Assembly (NCBI GenBank): GCA_021773135.1
Contig: JAJFKP010000012.1
Span: forward strand, 1 to 64,000
Length of the DNA stretch: 64,000 nt
Origin: Woeseiaceae bacterium
Lineage (GTDB): Bacteria > Pseudomonadota > Gammaproteobacteria > Steroidobacterales > Woeseiaceae
Direction: 5' to 3'
The notes under the pieces are model-generated. The model was given only the letters and a program-made list of their open reading frames with translations. It ran no database searches and was not told where the DNA came from. How positions within the stretch are numbered: the stretch's first letter is position 1; each line of letters begins with the position of its first letter. The position numbers and the translations under genes were made by a program. Shown here piece after piece: positions 1 to 8,223 of this stretch.

Positions 1-792
1 GGACGTTGCCGCCCACAGGACACCGGCGCTGTCCGTAACGATATCAACGATCGGGTTTGCAGATTCAATCCGGGTCTGCCTCGTGAAATTTCCGTCCTCC
101 CAATGGCCGACAAAATTGTTCGAATCGGCGAGCCAAAGTCGCCCGGACCTGTCGACATGGGTGTGTGTGATGCTGTCGTCGAGCTTGGTGAGTCCGCCAT
201 TGCTGCCAAAGGTTAATTTGTAAAGACCTGTTGTGGACGCGACCCACACGTCGGTGCCGAAAACCGCTAGATCGGTGATACCGAGCGACGCGTCGCCGAT
301 TTGTTCAGTCCGGTAGTCGTCCCCCACGGGCGTCATTCGGGCGATGCCCACCCCTTCAACGACGGCAAATACGGCCTGTCCGATGACTTCAATATCAAGA
401 ATCGGGGCGCTGCTATTCGCAAATGGCGCGATCGTGCGCAGAACCCTTGAACCCTGTAACACCGTTATCCCGCCGCGAGTGTCGCCAACGAAAATAGTAT
501 TGTCAGCATCCACGTAAATAGCGGTCAGATTGTTGTGCGGCATGCCGTCGGCAATGGTGTAGTGATCGAACGACTGGCCGTCGAAACGGTTAAGCCCGCG
601 TGCAGTGGTAAACCACAGGTAACCGGAACGATCCTGCGCGATGGCGTAGACGTCCGATTGCGTCAATCCGTCGGCTGCCGAGTAATACCGGAAAGGCGGA
701 TCCGCAGAGCCCGCGGCGGCCCAGGCGCACGAAAATCCAACCCACAGTGACGCCCACAGGGACAGCGTACGGATTAGAAGTTTTTCCTTCAC
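1..792 (-). CDS. Two-component-regulator propeller (Reg_prop) sensor protein, N-terminal part
   Basis: The frame is open from a GTG at 792 to the left edge, about 264 residues, so the C-terminal output domain is missing. It starts with a basic and then hydrophobic signal peptide (KEKLLIRTLSLWASLWVGFS, then CAWA). Next comes the classic first propeller blade, YYSAADGLTQSDVYAIAQD followed by GYLWFTTARGLNRFDG. Later blades carry the LWFTT- and VWVAS-type strands typical of the periplasmic sensing half of hybrid histidine kinases, GGDEF or LuxR-type proteins. An in-frame TGA lies four codons upstream of the GTG and there is no ATG between them, so the GTG is the earliest possible start. The ligand and output domain cannot be known from this window. 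Confidence 0.82.
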   Translation of the reverse strand, partial: MKEKLLIRTLSLWASLWVGFSCAWAAAGSADPPFRYYSAADGLTQSDVYAIAQDRSGYLWFTTARGLNRFDGQSFDHYTIADGMPHNNLTAIYVDADNTIFVGDTRGGITVLQGSRVLRTIAPFANSSAPILDIEVIGQAVFAVVEGVGIARMTPVGDDYRTEQIGDASLGITDLAVFGTDVWVASTTGLYKLTFGSNGGLTKLDDSITHTHVDRSGRLWLADSNNFVGHWEDGNFTRQTRIESANPIVDIVTDSAGVLWAATS

Positions 793-997
793 CCAATGAA
801 CTCACTAAAATCAAGAACTTACGTGAGACTGTGTCGGCCACCTTGCTGATATCTTTAGCGATCTGAGCGTTTATGGTTGAAATGTAAGCGTTGGGTCACG
901 AATCGTTGCAGCAATAGGCGCCGGGATTGCCCCGGCGGTCGCCAGGGCAGGTATCGTCCTTGCAACAGAAAGCACCCTCTGGATGCTGTTGGTACAA

Positions 998-2314
998 TTA
1001 CGGGGACGTGCTGTTTGCTATCGAATTGCGGTGTTTTGAGCGGATCTGGATATAGAGGACGACCAGCGCAATGTAAACTGCCACAAGGATCCAGCCGGTG
1101 CGATCGATATCCGAGAATGAGAGTGCACCCTGGCCGAGGAGCACACAGATGCCGATAACACTTATGGTCCGCAGCGTACGCTCCGACATCTTCATGCGTG
1201 CCTGCGCGAACACCTCCGGCAACCGCCTGGCAAAATTGAAGGCCGCAATAAGCGGAATCAGGTCATAAATAAAGACCAGGCCACCGCCCAGCATGATGAT
1301 GTAGCGAAGATCTTTTCCCGCCAATATCGGCGCCGCGCCAAACAGCAGCAGGAATGTCAGGAGAATGTGTGGCGTATTGAAGCGTTTGTTCACGACCGCA
1401 ATGCCCTTCGGCAACCAGCCGTCCTCGCAGGCAATTATCACCGACTTGGTGGCCCAGGAGAAAGTCGAATTAATACTGGTTGCCAGCGCGAAAAGCCCTG
1501 CGCCTACAATGAACGCGGTGTACACCGGCGCCGGCAATATCGCTTTGGCAACTTCGGACAGCGGCTTACCTGCCGTCTGTTCTACCGGCAGTATGCCGAC
1601 AGCAACGATTGAGACCAGCGCGAAAAAGACAGCAGCGAGCAACGTGGCGTAGATGATCGCACGCGGCAAATCATGATGCGGATTCTTCATCTCGCCACCA
1701 AGCTCGGAAATGTACTGCGCACCGCCGGTAGAAAACGACAACACAACGCAGGCGAGACCGAAGCCGTACCAACCATTGGGAAACAGGTTTCGCTGGCTGG
1801 TGAAGTTACCGTAGTCAACTTCGAGAATGCCGAAAAAAATCAGTGCCGACAGTCCGCACAGCAAGAAGACAATCATGATCTTTTGCACGGTAGCCGCTTG
1901 CTTAACACCAACCAGGTTCACCAGGTAAAACACGACGAGAATACCCAGGGCAACGGCATTCACGTTGAGATCGGGAACCAGCGCCACGGCGTACTGGGCA
2001 AAGCCGAGCGCAAATAACGAGATGAGGATGTGCGTTACCAGCAGGATTGCCAGGTAAAAGAATCCGGTCTTGGGTCCAAGTACGCGCTTACAGTAGACAT
2101 ACAGCCCACCGGTGGCGGGCATGGCGGACCCCATGAATGCAACCGGCAATTGTTTGATGACCGATAGCGTTGCTGAGAGGACGAACGCGATTGGGATAGC
2201 ATACGCCGTGAACTGAATGCCGATGCCTATTAGCACCATGATGCCGGAGCCAATGACCTGACCGAGCGCAATGGCGAACACGTCCCAAAAGCTAAGCGTC
2301 TTTTTCAGCTGCAT
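998..2314 (-). CDS. APC-superfamily amino acid permease
   Basis: A 438-aa polytopic membrane protein with about 12 hydrophobic segments. The N-terminus carries the APC hallmark in TM1 (GQVIGSGIMVLIGIG), and TM6 has the unwound FSTGGAQYISELGGEMKNP segment, which matches the substrate-binding FxGxExxxxxxxE region of amino acid/polyamine transporters. It lies 29 bp downstream of a Cys/Met-type PLP lyase on the same strand, so the two are probably co-transcribed, and the substrate may be a sulfur amino acid. That is inference from context; the sequence alone gives only the family. Confidence 0.85.
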   Translation of the reverse strand: MQLKKTLSFWDVFAIALGQVIGSGIMVLIGIGIQFTAYAIPIAFVLSATLSVIKQLPVAFMGSAMPATGGLYVYCKRVLGPKTGFFYLAILLVTHILISLFALGFAQYAVALVPDLNVNAVALGILVVFYLVNLVGVKQAATVQKIMIVFLLCGLSALIFFGILEVDYGNFTSQRNLFPNGWYGFGLACVVLSFSTGGAQYISELGGEMKNPHHDLPRAIIYATLLAAVFFALVSIVAVGILPVEQTAGKPLSEVAKAILPAPVYTAFIVGAGLFALATSINSTFSWATKSVIIACEDGWLPKGIAVVNKRFNTPHILLTFLLLFGAAPILAGKDLRYIIMLGGGLVFIYDLIPLIAAFNFARRLPEVFAQARMKMSERTLRTISVIGICVLLGQGALSFSDIDRTGWILVAVYIALVVLYIQIRSKHRNSIANSTSP

Positions 2315-2343
2315 TTACTGCCGCTCCGGTAAACGCCCGCCGT

Positions 2344-3543
2344 TCATGTACTTTGCAGCGCCATGTCAAAATCGGCAATTAAATCATCCGCGTCCTCGAG
2401 CCCGGTTGATACGCGGATCATGCCGTCCGCAATATTCATCTCGCGCCGCTGCTCTTCGGGCACGTCGAGGAAAGCCATCGATGCCGGTATCTGCGTTGTC
2501 GTGCGTACACCGCCAAGACTTGCCGCGAAACATGCCAGTTCGAGGCTGTTCAGGACCTGCAGTGCTGCCGCTGCGTCTTCGACTTCAAAGGTGAGCATGC
2601 CGCCGTAGGATGGCATCTGTCGGGTCGCAATCTCATGCTGCGGATGAGATGCCAGTCCGGGATACCACACTCTGCTGACGGCATCGTGCGCTTCAAAGTG
2701 TCTTGCCAGTATTGCCGCCGTCTCACATTGACGGGACAGGCGAACACCTAACGTTTGAATGCCGCGGAGCAACAGCCATGCGTTGAATGGCGACAGCGGC
2801 GAACCCAGTTTGACCATCGTGCTCCAGCGGATTTGCTCCAGGAAATCCTCCGGCAGTAACGTCGACTTCATGCAGATTGCGCCGCCGATGGCGTCGCTGT
2901 GGCCGCCAATGAACTTGGTCGCACTCTCAACCACGAGGTCGACTCCCCACTCCAGCGGGCGCATGACGTAGGGGCTTGCAAAGGTGTTGTCACAAATGAC
3001 GATAATTCCGCGCTCGTGAGCCATCTCAACGAGCGGCGGAATCGCTGTGATCTTCATGGTTGGATTGGCGATGGTCTCGAAATACAGGACTTTGGTGTTG
3101 GGACGAATCGCGGCGCGAACGGCATCCGCATTTGCCGTGTCAACGAAAGTCGTTTCGATATTGTAGTCGGTCAGTCGGTGGTCCAGCATTTCGTGAGTAG
3201 AGCTGTACGTCGTCCAGTCGCAGACTATGTGATCGCCGGCTTTCAACAGGCCGAAAAGTGATACTGAAATGGCAGCCATTCCCGATGCGGTCGCAAGGCA
3301 GGCGTCGGCACCCTCGATCATCATCATCTGTTCTTCAAACTGGTACTCCGTCGGATTGCCGCATCGTCCATAGATGTTGACCGACTTGCGTTCACCATCG
3401 ACCACCTGTTGATAGATGTCGGCGTCATACTGAAAACTCGACGACATGAATATCGGTGCACTGATCGATTTGCTGGCCTCGTCCGGGGGTAGATAAACCG
3501 CTTTGCTGTCCAGGCGAAGATTGGCCCTTTTCTCAGGTTTCAC
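2344..3543 (-). CDS. Cys/Met metabolism PLP-dependent lyase (cystathionine/methionine gamma-lyase type)
   Basis: A 399-aa protein of fold-type I PLP enzymes (gamma family). Visible are the neighbouring-subunit phosphate-binding YGRCGNPTEYQFEEQ, the SGMAAIS turn that packs on PLP, DNTFASPY with the Asp that binds the pyridine nitrogen, and the Schiff-base lysine in VVESATKFIGGHSD. The C-terminus has the substrate-carboxylate segment MIRVSTGLEDADDLIADFD. The length fits cystathionine gamma-synthase, gamma-lyase and methionine gamma-lyase, which cannot be told apart here. It is divergent from psuK and is followed by an amino acid permease, which favours a catabolic role. It is one of three paralogues in the window (with 8220-9407 and 23387-24661). 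Confidence 0.85.
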   Translation of the reverse strand: MKPEKRANLRLDSKAVYLPPDEASKSISAPIFMSSSFQYDADIYQQVVDGERKSVNIYGRCGNPTEYQFEEQMMMIEGADACLATASGMAAISVSLFGLLKAGDHIVCDWTTYSSTHEMLDHRLTDYNIETTFVDTANADAVRAAIRPNTKVLYFETIANPTMKITAIPPLVEMAHERGIIVICDNTFASPYVMRPLEWGVDLVVESATKFIGGHSDAIGGAICMKSTLLPEDFLEQIRWSTMVKLGSPLSPFNAWLLLRGIQTLGVRLSRQCETAAILARHFEAHDAVSRVWYPGLASHPQHEIATRQMPSYGGMLTFEVEDAAAALQVLNSLELACFAASLGGVRTTTQIPASMAFLDVPEEQRREMNIADGMIRVSTGLEDADDLIADFDMALQST

Positions 3544-3686
3544 TGCATTGGCTCCCGCAACTGGCGTGGCTACGGCTTGCTGCCGTAACCCGCAGTTTTT
3601 TTGAAATTATGGTTGTACCGGCGAATTCCCGGAAGACCGGGTAACGCTGGCGCTTGATCGTGCCTTATGTGACGAGGTAATGTTAC

Positions 3687-3717
3687 AAACAAATGTTTAC
3701 GAATAAAACAAATGTTT
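3687..3717. promoter_or_regulatory. Two identical palindromic boxes in front of psuK (candidate operator)
   Basis: AAACAAATGTTT occurs twice, at 3687-3698 and 3706-3717. Each copy is an inverted repeat (AAACA, two bases, TGTTT), and the copies are 19 bp apart, close to two helical turns. The second ends 5 bp before the psuK ATG at 3723. The site lies in the divergent gap between the PLP lyase (start 3543) and psuK. A likely binder is the HTH domain carried by PsuK itself. That is inference; the repeats are directly visible. Confidence 0.6.
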
Positions 3718-3722
3718 AACAG

Positions 3723-4823
3723 ATGACCGAGCGCGAGCAGCAGGTTTTGGCGCTAATCCGCGCTAACGCCCTGATTTCACAGGATGCAATCGCCGACAAG
3801 CTGCATATCAGCCGATCGGCGGTCGCCGGGCATGTTATGCGGTTGGTGGCCAAGGGCGTCATCAAGGGTCGCGGCTATGTCATCAGTGACGCCCCCTTTG
3901 CCATCGTTATAGGTGGCGCCAATATGGATATTTGCGGGACATCGACAGCCGGACTTCGACTTAATGATTCGAACCCGGGCACCGTAACGTCATCCCCGGG
4001 CGGTGTTGCCCGCAACATTGCGGAAAACCTGGCGCGACTGGGCGTCGATTGCCGACTGATTGCTGCCATCGGCGCCGATCACCACGGCGACCTGCTGCTG
4101 CAGCAGGCACAGGCGGCAGGAATTGATACCCGTTATATGCTGCAACTGGAGGCTAAACAGACGTCGACTTACATCAGCGTGCTCGACGACACCGGCGACA
4201 TGCTGGTCGGAATTAACGATATGTCGATTGTTGAACAGCTGCGTCCCGAGCGCCTGCAGGCCCATGAACCCATGCTAAAGCAAGCCAGCATCATTGTTGT
4301 TGATACCAATCTGTGCGAAGAGTCCCTGGCGTACCTTGGTGGCACCTGTGTACAGCAACCGCTGTTCGTGGATACCGTGTCCGTCGCCAAGGCAGCGCGC
4401 ATTAAACCGTACCTGGATACCATTCACACACTGAAAGCCAGTCGGATAGAAGTTGAGGCGTTGAGCGGTATTGAGTCACCGACTCACAAGCAGTTGTCGA
4501 AAACGGCTGCCTGGCTGCACAACCGTGGCGTGCAGCGGGTTTTTATCACCCTGGGCCCCGCAGGTGTATTCTATAGCGACGGCAATTCAGAGGGCCTGCA
4601 AGCGCCGCAACAGACCGCCGGGAAAATCCAGAATGCCAACGGTGCGGGCGATGCATTCGCAGCCGGGATCGCCTACGCCTGGCTGCAACATTGGCAACTC
4701 AAAGAGTCAGTCCGCTTTGCGATGTCTGCGGCGCATGTCGCCCTGGCACATCGTGCGACAATAAACCCCGCGATGTCGGCGGCAACCGTTGCCAGGAATT
4801 GTGAGGCGCACTACGGTGTCTGA
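3723..4823 (+). CDS. psuK: Pseudouridine kinase with N-terminal HTH domain (PsuK-like, PfkB family)
   Basis: A 366-aa protein. Residues 1-52 form a winged helix-turn-helix (EREQQVLALIRANALISQ, then AIADKLHISRSAVAGHV). Residues 58-360 form a ribokinase/PfkB kinase with the N-terminal GGANMDICG motif and the catalytic anion-hole motif NANGAGDAFAAGI near residue 305. It should phosphorylate pseudouridine to the 5'-monophosphate, the substrate of the next gene. Its stop overlaps the chosen psuG start by 8 bp. The HTH suggests that the enzyme also acts as a transcription factor. Little Shine-Dalgarno sequence is seen before the ATG. Function rests mainly on the pairing with psuG, since PfkB members are promiscuous in annotation. 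Confidence 0.85.
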   Translation: MTEREQQVLALIRANALISQDAIADKLHISRSAVAGHVMRLVAKGVIKGRGYVISDAPFAIVIGGANMDICGTSTAGLRLNDSNPGTVTSSPGGVARNIAENLARLGVDCRLIAAIGADHHGDLLLQQAQAAGIDTRYMLQLEAKQTSTYISVLDDTGDMLVGINDMSIVEQLRPERLQAHEPMLKQASIIVVDTNLCEESLAYLGGTCVQQPLFVDTVSVAKAARIKPYLDTIHTLKASRIEVEALSGIESPTHKQLSKTAAWLHNRGVQRVFITLGPAGVFYSDGNSEGLQAPQQTAGKIQNANGAGDAFAAGIAYAWLQHWQLKESVRFAMSAAHVALAHRATINPAMSAATVARNCEAHYGV

Positions 4824-5751
4824 TCCAATCAACCAGTATCTCGATATTCTTCCGGAGGTTCGCGATGCGCTCGATAAAGGCGCACCCGTTGTCGCGCTGG
4901 AATCGACGATTATCTCTCACGGCATGCCCTATCCGAAGAATGCGGAGACTGCGCATCTCGTTGAGTCGGCGGTAAGAGACAACGGCGCATTGCCTGCAAC
5001 AATTGCGATTCTGGATGGTCGCCTGAAGGTTGGTCTCTCGGCGCGAGAGATCGAGCACTTCGGCCGTACGGGTCCGGCGATCACGAAAGCGAGCCGCCGC
5101 GATATTCCCTTTGTCGTTGCACGGCGTGGAGACGGCGCAACGACGGTTGCGGCGACTATGGTTGTTGCCGCCATGGCGGGCATTCGCGTCATGGCGACCG
5201 GCGGCATTGGTGGCGTGCATCGCGGTGTTGAACAGACAATGGATATATCAGCCGATCTGCAGGAGCTTTCACGCACAAACATGGCGGTCGTCTGTGCCGG
5301 TATAAAGTCTGTGCTCGACATCGGGCGAACGCTGGAATACCTGGAAACGATGGGCGTGCCAGTCGTCGGATATCGCACAGATACCGTTCCCGCATTCTAT
5401 GCACGGAACAGCGGCTTTCCCGTTGACTACCGCGTCGAAGAAAGTCTGGATGCGGCGCAAGCGATGCACACTAAATTCGCATTGGGCATTGACGGTGCGG
5501 TGCTGGTAACCAATCCGGTGCCGCAAGAACACGCGCTGGACGCCACCGAAATTGACGGCACGATTGCCCGTGCAATTGAGGAGATGAACGTGCGCGGCAT
5601 TACAGGAAAGGAGACGACCCCTTTCCTGCTGGCAACCATCGCCGAAAAAACCGGCGGCGAAAGCCTGCAGGCGAATATCGAACTGGTGCTGAATAATGCC
5701 CGGCTGGCGGCGGATATCGCGCGGCACTACAGCCAGCTCGCGAGCGTCTAG
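4816..5751 (+). CDS. psuG: Pseudouridine-5'-phosphate glycosidase
   Basis: Splits the C-glycosidic bond of pseudouridine 5'-phosphate to uracil and ribose 5-phosphate (reversible). From the GTG at 4816 the product is 311 aa, the family's usual size; an in-frame ATG at 4789 would add nine residues and a 35-bp overlap with psuK. Family motifs are clear: VALESTIISHGMPYP with the conserved Glu, GDGATTVAATM, ATGGIGGVHRG, the Asp in TMDISADLQEL, and the lysine in CAGIKSVLDIGRTLEYLET that forms the ring-opened ribose adduct. Together with psuK and a 2OG oxygenase it forms a short operon for salvage of pseudouridine from RNA turnover. Confidence 0.95.
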   Translation: MSDPINQYLDILPEVRDALDKGAPVVALESTIISHGMPYPKNAETAHLVESAVRDNGALPATIAILDGRLKVGLSAREIEHFGRTGPAITKASRRDIPFVVARRGDGATTVAATMVVAAMAGIRVMATGGIGGVHRGVEQTMDISADLQELSRTNMAVVCAGIKSVLDIGRTLEYLETMGVPVVGYRTDTVPAFYARNSGFPVDYRVEESLDAAQAMHTKFALGIDGAVLVTNPVPQEHALDATEIDGTIARAIEEMNVRGITGKETTPFLLATIAEKTGGESLQANIELVLNNARLAADIARHYSQLASV

Positions 5752-5755
5752 GCGG

Positions 5756-6727
5756 GTGCTTGCCGCGGTAGACCTTAAGCTGTTCCTGCATGGCAGTTCA
5801 ACGGAACGCCGGCAGATTGCTGATGAAGTGGACGACGTTTGTCGCTCGATTGGATTTTTGATCGTCGAGCACCACGAGATATCACAGCAGGTCTGCAGCA
5901 ATGCATGGTCGGCAGCGCAGGCATTTTTCGATCTGCCACTCGAGGAGAAGCTCGCGGCAAAGCCGGCGGATTCATCGTGCCCGAGAGGTTACTTCCCTGT
6001 CGAACAGGAATCGCTGGGCAAGACGTTGGGTGTGCCGGCACCGCCCGACAGCAAGGAGGCTTTTAGTATTGGGCCGCTGTTAGCGCCGGACGGCCACGAT
6101 GGCGGCCCGGATTTTGATTTTTTCTACGGGCCGAACATCTGGCCACAAAACCCGGCGGAACTACAGCACGCTCTGATTGACTATTACATGGCGATGGAAA
6201 TGCTGGGTGCGCAGCTGATGCAGCTGCTGGCTACAGCGCTGCGGATTGACGAAAATTTTTTCGTCCCGTTTCATACCCACCACCTGAGCGCACTCCGTAC
6301 GCTCAACTATCCGTCTGTTACAGGCAAACGGTTACCCGGACAGCGACGTGCGGGAGCACACTCAGATTACGGCACGGTTACGATCCTCAGGCCGGACCCG
6401 ATGGTAAGCGGCCTCGAAGTGCGGCTGCCGTCCGGCGAATGGATTTCCGCGCCACTGGTTGCTGATGGTTTTATCGTTAACATCGGCGACCTGATGGCCC
6501 GCTGGACGAATGATCGCTGGGTGTCGACGTTACATCGCGTCGTCGATCCTTGCAGCAGTGATGACAGCCCGTCCCCGCGACGCCAGTCGATCGCCTACTT
6601 CATGAATCCCAATGACGATGCACAGATCACTGCCATCCCTACCTGTATGGGGCACGGCGAAACGCCGAAATATCCGCCGGTTGCGGCAGGCCGGTACCTG
6701 ATTGAAAAGTTTAACTCCGCAATCTAG
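5756..6727 (+). CDS. 2-oxoglutarate/Fe(II)-dependent oxygenase, isopenicillin-N-synthase family
   Basis: An N-terminal DIOX_N-like part (EVDDVCRSIGFLIVEHHEI) is followed by the jelly-roll core. The iron triad is visible as HSD in AGAHSDYGTVTIL plus the distal His in STLHRVVDP, and the 2OG-binding Arg-x-Ser is in PRRQSIAYFMNP. The GTG at 5756 (323 aa) is preferred because homology begins there; an ATG at 5696 would overlap psuG by 56 bp. The gene is 4 bp from the psuG stop, so it is translationally linked to pseudouridine breakdown. Fungal thymine-7-hydroxylase belongs to the same fold family and acts on a pyrimidine base, so oxidation of uracil or another base is conceivable. The substrate is unknown. 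Confidence 0.85.
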   Translation: MLAAVDLKLFLHGSSTERRQIADEVDDVCRSIGFLIVEHHEISQQVCSNAWSAAQAFFDLPLEEKLAAKPADSSCPRGYFPVEQESLGKTLGVPAPPDSKEAFSIGPLLAPDGHDGGPDFDFFYGPNIWPQNPAELQHALIDYYMAMEMLGAQLMQLLATALRIDENFFVPFHTHHLSALRTLNYPSVTGKRLPGQRRAGAHSDYGTVTILRPDPMVSGLEVRLPSGEWISAPLVADGFIVNIGDLMARWTNDRWVSTLHRVVDPCSSDDSPSPRRQSIAYFMNPNDDAQITAIPTCMGHGETPKYPPVAAGRYLIEKFNSAI

Positions 6728-6786
6728 CGCGGACTGCCCGGAACCGGGCCGCCGAATTCGACCAGGATCGCCTGCATGGCGTTGGC

Positions 6787-8223
6787 CTATGCAGTAACCG
6801 AATCCTGGTGGCCCAGTCGTTTCAGCCCGAAACCCGTTTTCGAGAACGTCGCCGCAATCAGGAGTGAGAATATCGGGCCCGTCAGGCAGAAAATGGCCCA
6901 GGGGGCGTACTCGACGGTAGGCACTCCAAGCGTGGTCGCCATGAACAGGGCGGATACGGTCCATGGCATCAGTGGCTCAACAATCGTGACCGAATCTTCG
7001 ATTGAGCGGGACAGGTTTTCCGCTGCCAGGCCCTGGTCTTTGTACGCATCCTGAAACAGGCCGCCAACGATTAGCGCCGTAACGCCACCGTGACTGGTCA
7101 GTGAAATCATGGTTGCGCCGGACAGCATTGTCGCAAGCACCAGACCGAAGGCAGTACGGGCCCGACGCAACATCGTGTGGAGCAGTTTGTCGAGGCCGCC
7201 GGAAACATCCATTCCACCCGCCAACAGGAACGCAGAAATAATCAGGATCAGCGTTGTCGCCATGGAATTGACGCCACCGCGATTCAGCAAACCCCGTAAA
7301 CTCTCACTTGGCGCTTGCAGGACTTGCGAACTCACCATGTCCATATTGAAACCCGATATGGCCGACAGCAGTGCGGAATTGAAACTGAAGTTGTGCAACG
7401 TGACGCCGACAATCATGGCCACGAGCGAGGAAGCGACCATCGTGAGTGCAGCGGGCTTTCTGCGGAAAGTGCCGTACAGCACAACCACAGCAGGTATGAA
7501 AGTCAGCCAGTTTAGATTGTAAATCTGGTCAATCTCGAGCAACAGTCGGTTGCTGCCAGCGGACATTTCGAGTTGTCCGGCTTCAGTGTAGATGCTGGCC
7601 ACGAAATACACGACCAGTGCCACGACGAACGAGGGGCCGGCCGTGTACACCATGTTGCGAATGTGATCATACAAATCCGCTTTTGCGCCGATTGCGCAAA
7701 TATTGGTTGAGTCAGATAGCGGCGAGAGTTTGTCACCGAAATAGGCTCCGGAGACAACGGCACCGGCGGTGGCTGCCAACGGCGCGCCCATAGCGGCGGC
7801 CACGCCCATCAGCGCAACGCCGATGGTGCCCGCCGAGGCCCACGATGACCCCGTCAGCGACATGGTGGCGGTGACCAGGAACGCAGTCAGAATCATGTAT
7901 TCGGGATTGACAAGCTGGATGCCATAGAAAACGAGCAACGGGATTGTGCCACTGAACATCCACGTGCCAATCAGCATGCCGATTGACAGCAGTATCAAGA
8001 GTGCCGGCAGGACTGCGGCGAGTTTCCTGCCCGTCGACACCTGAATTGCTTCCCAGCCGTGGCCGTGTCGAACTGCGATAGCGCCTGCAACGGCCGCGGC
8101 GATCAGCATGACAATAATGAGCAGCTCTGTGCCCATAGGGAACACGGCGGCGCCGCCTGCCAGGCAGATGACCATCGTGGCCAGCGGCAGCACTGCCTCG
8201 AACAGACTGATATCCCGCGTCAT
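6787..8223 (-). CDS. Na+/H+ antiporter, NhaC family
   Basis: A 478-aa integral membrane protein with many hydrophobic helices and the NhaC-type core TATMSLTGSSWASAGTIGVA, followed by GAVVSGAYFGDKLSPLSDST, whose Asp/Ser-rich segment is the diagnostic feature of this IT-superfamily branch. A second such repeat (LTSHGGVTALIVGGLFQDAY, then ENLSRSIEDSVTIVEPLMPW) reflects internal duplication. Its ATG overlaps the stop of the upstream PLP enzyme by 4 bp, so the two are coupled. NhaC homologues can also exchange organic substrates, so the partner enzyme hints at transport of a sulfur compound or amino acid rather than simple sodium export; this is inference. Confidence 0.87.
   Translation of the reverse strand: MTRDISLFEAVLPLATMVICLAGGAAVFPMGTELLIIVMLIAAAVAGAIAVRHGHGWEAIQVSTGRKLAAVLPALLILLSIGMLIGTWMFSGTIPLLVFYGIQLVNPEYMILTAFLVTATMSLTGSSWASAGTIGVALMGVAAAMGAPLAATAGAVVSGAYFGDKLSPLSDSTNICAIGAKADLYDHIRNMVYTAGPSFVVALVVYFVASIYTEAGQLEMSAGSNRLLLEIDQIYNLNWLTFIPAVVVLYGTFRRKPAALTMVASSLVAMIVGVTLHNFSFNSALLSAISGFNMDMVSSQVLQAPSESLRGLLNRGGVNSMATTLILIISAFLLAGGMDVSGGLDKLLHTMLRRARTAFGLVLATMLSGATMISLTSHGGVTALIVGGLFQDAYKDQGLAAENLSRSIEDSVTIVEPLMPWTVSALFMATTLGVPTVEYAPWAIFCLTGPIFSLLIAATFSKTGFGLKRLGHQDSVTA

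Noticed and set aside
5269-5901. A 210-codon open frame on the minus strand
   Set aside because: It is antisense to psuG and the oxygenase start, with no recognisable domain.
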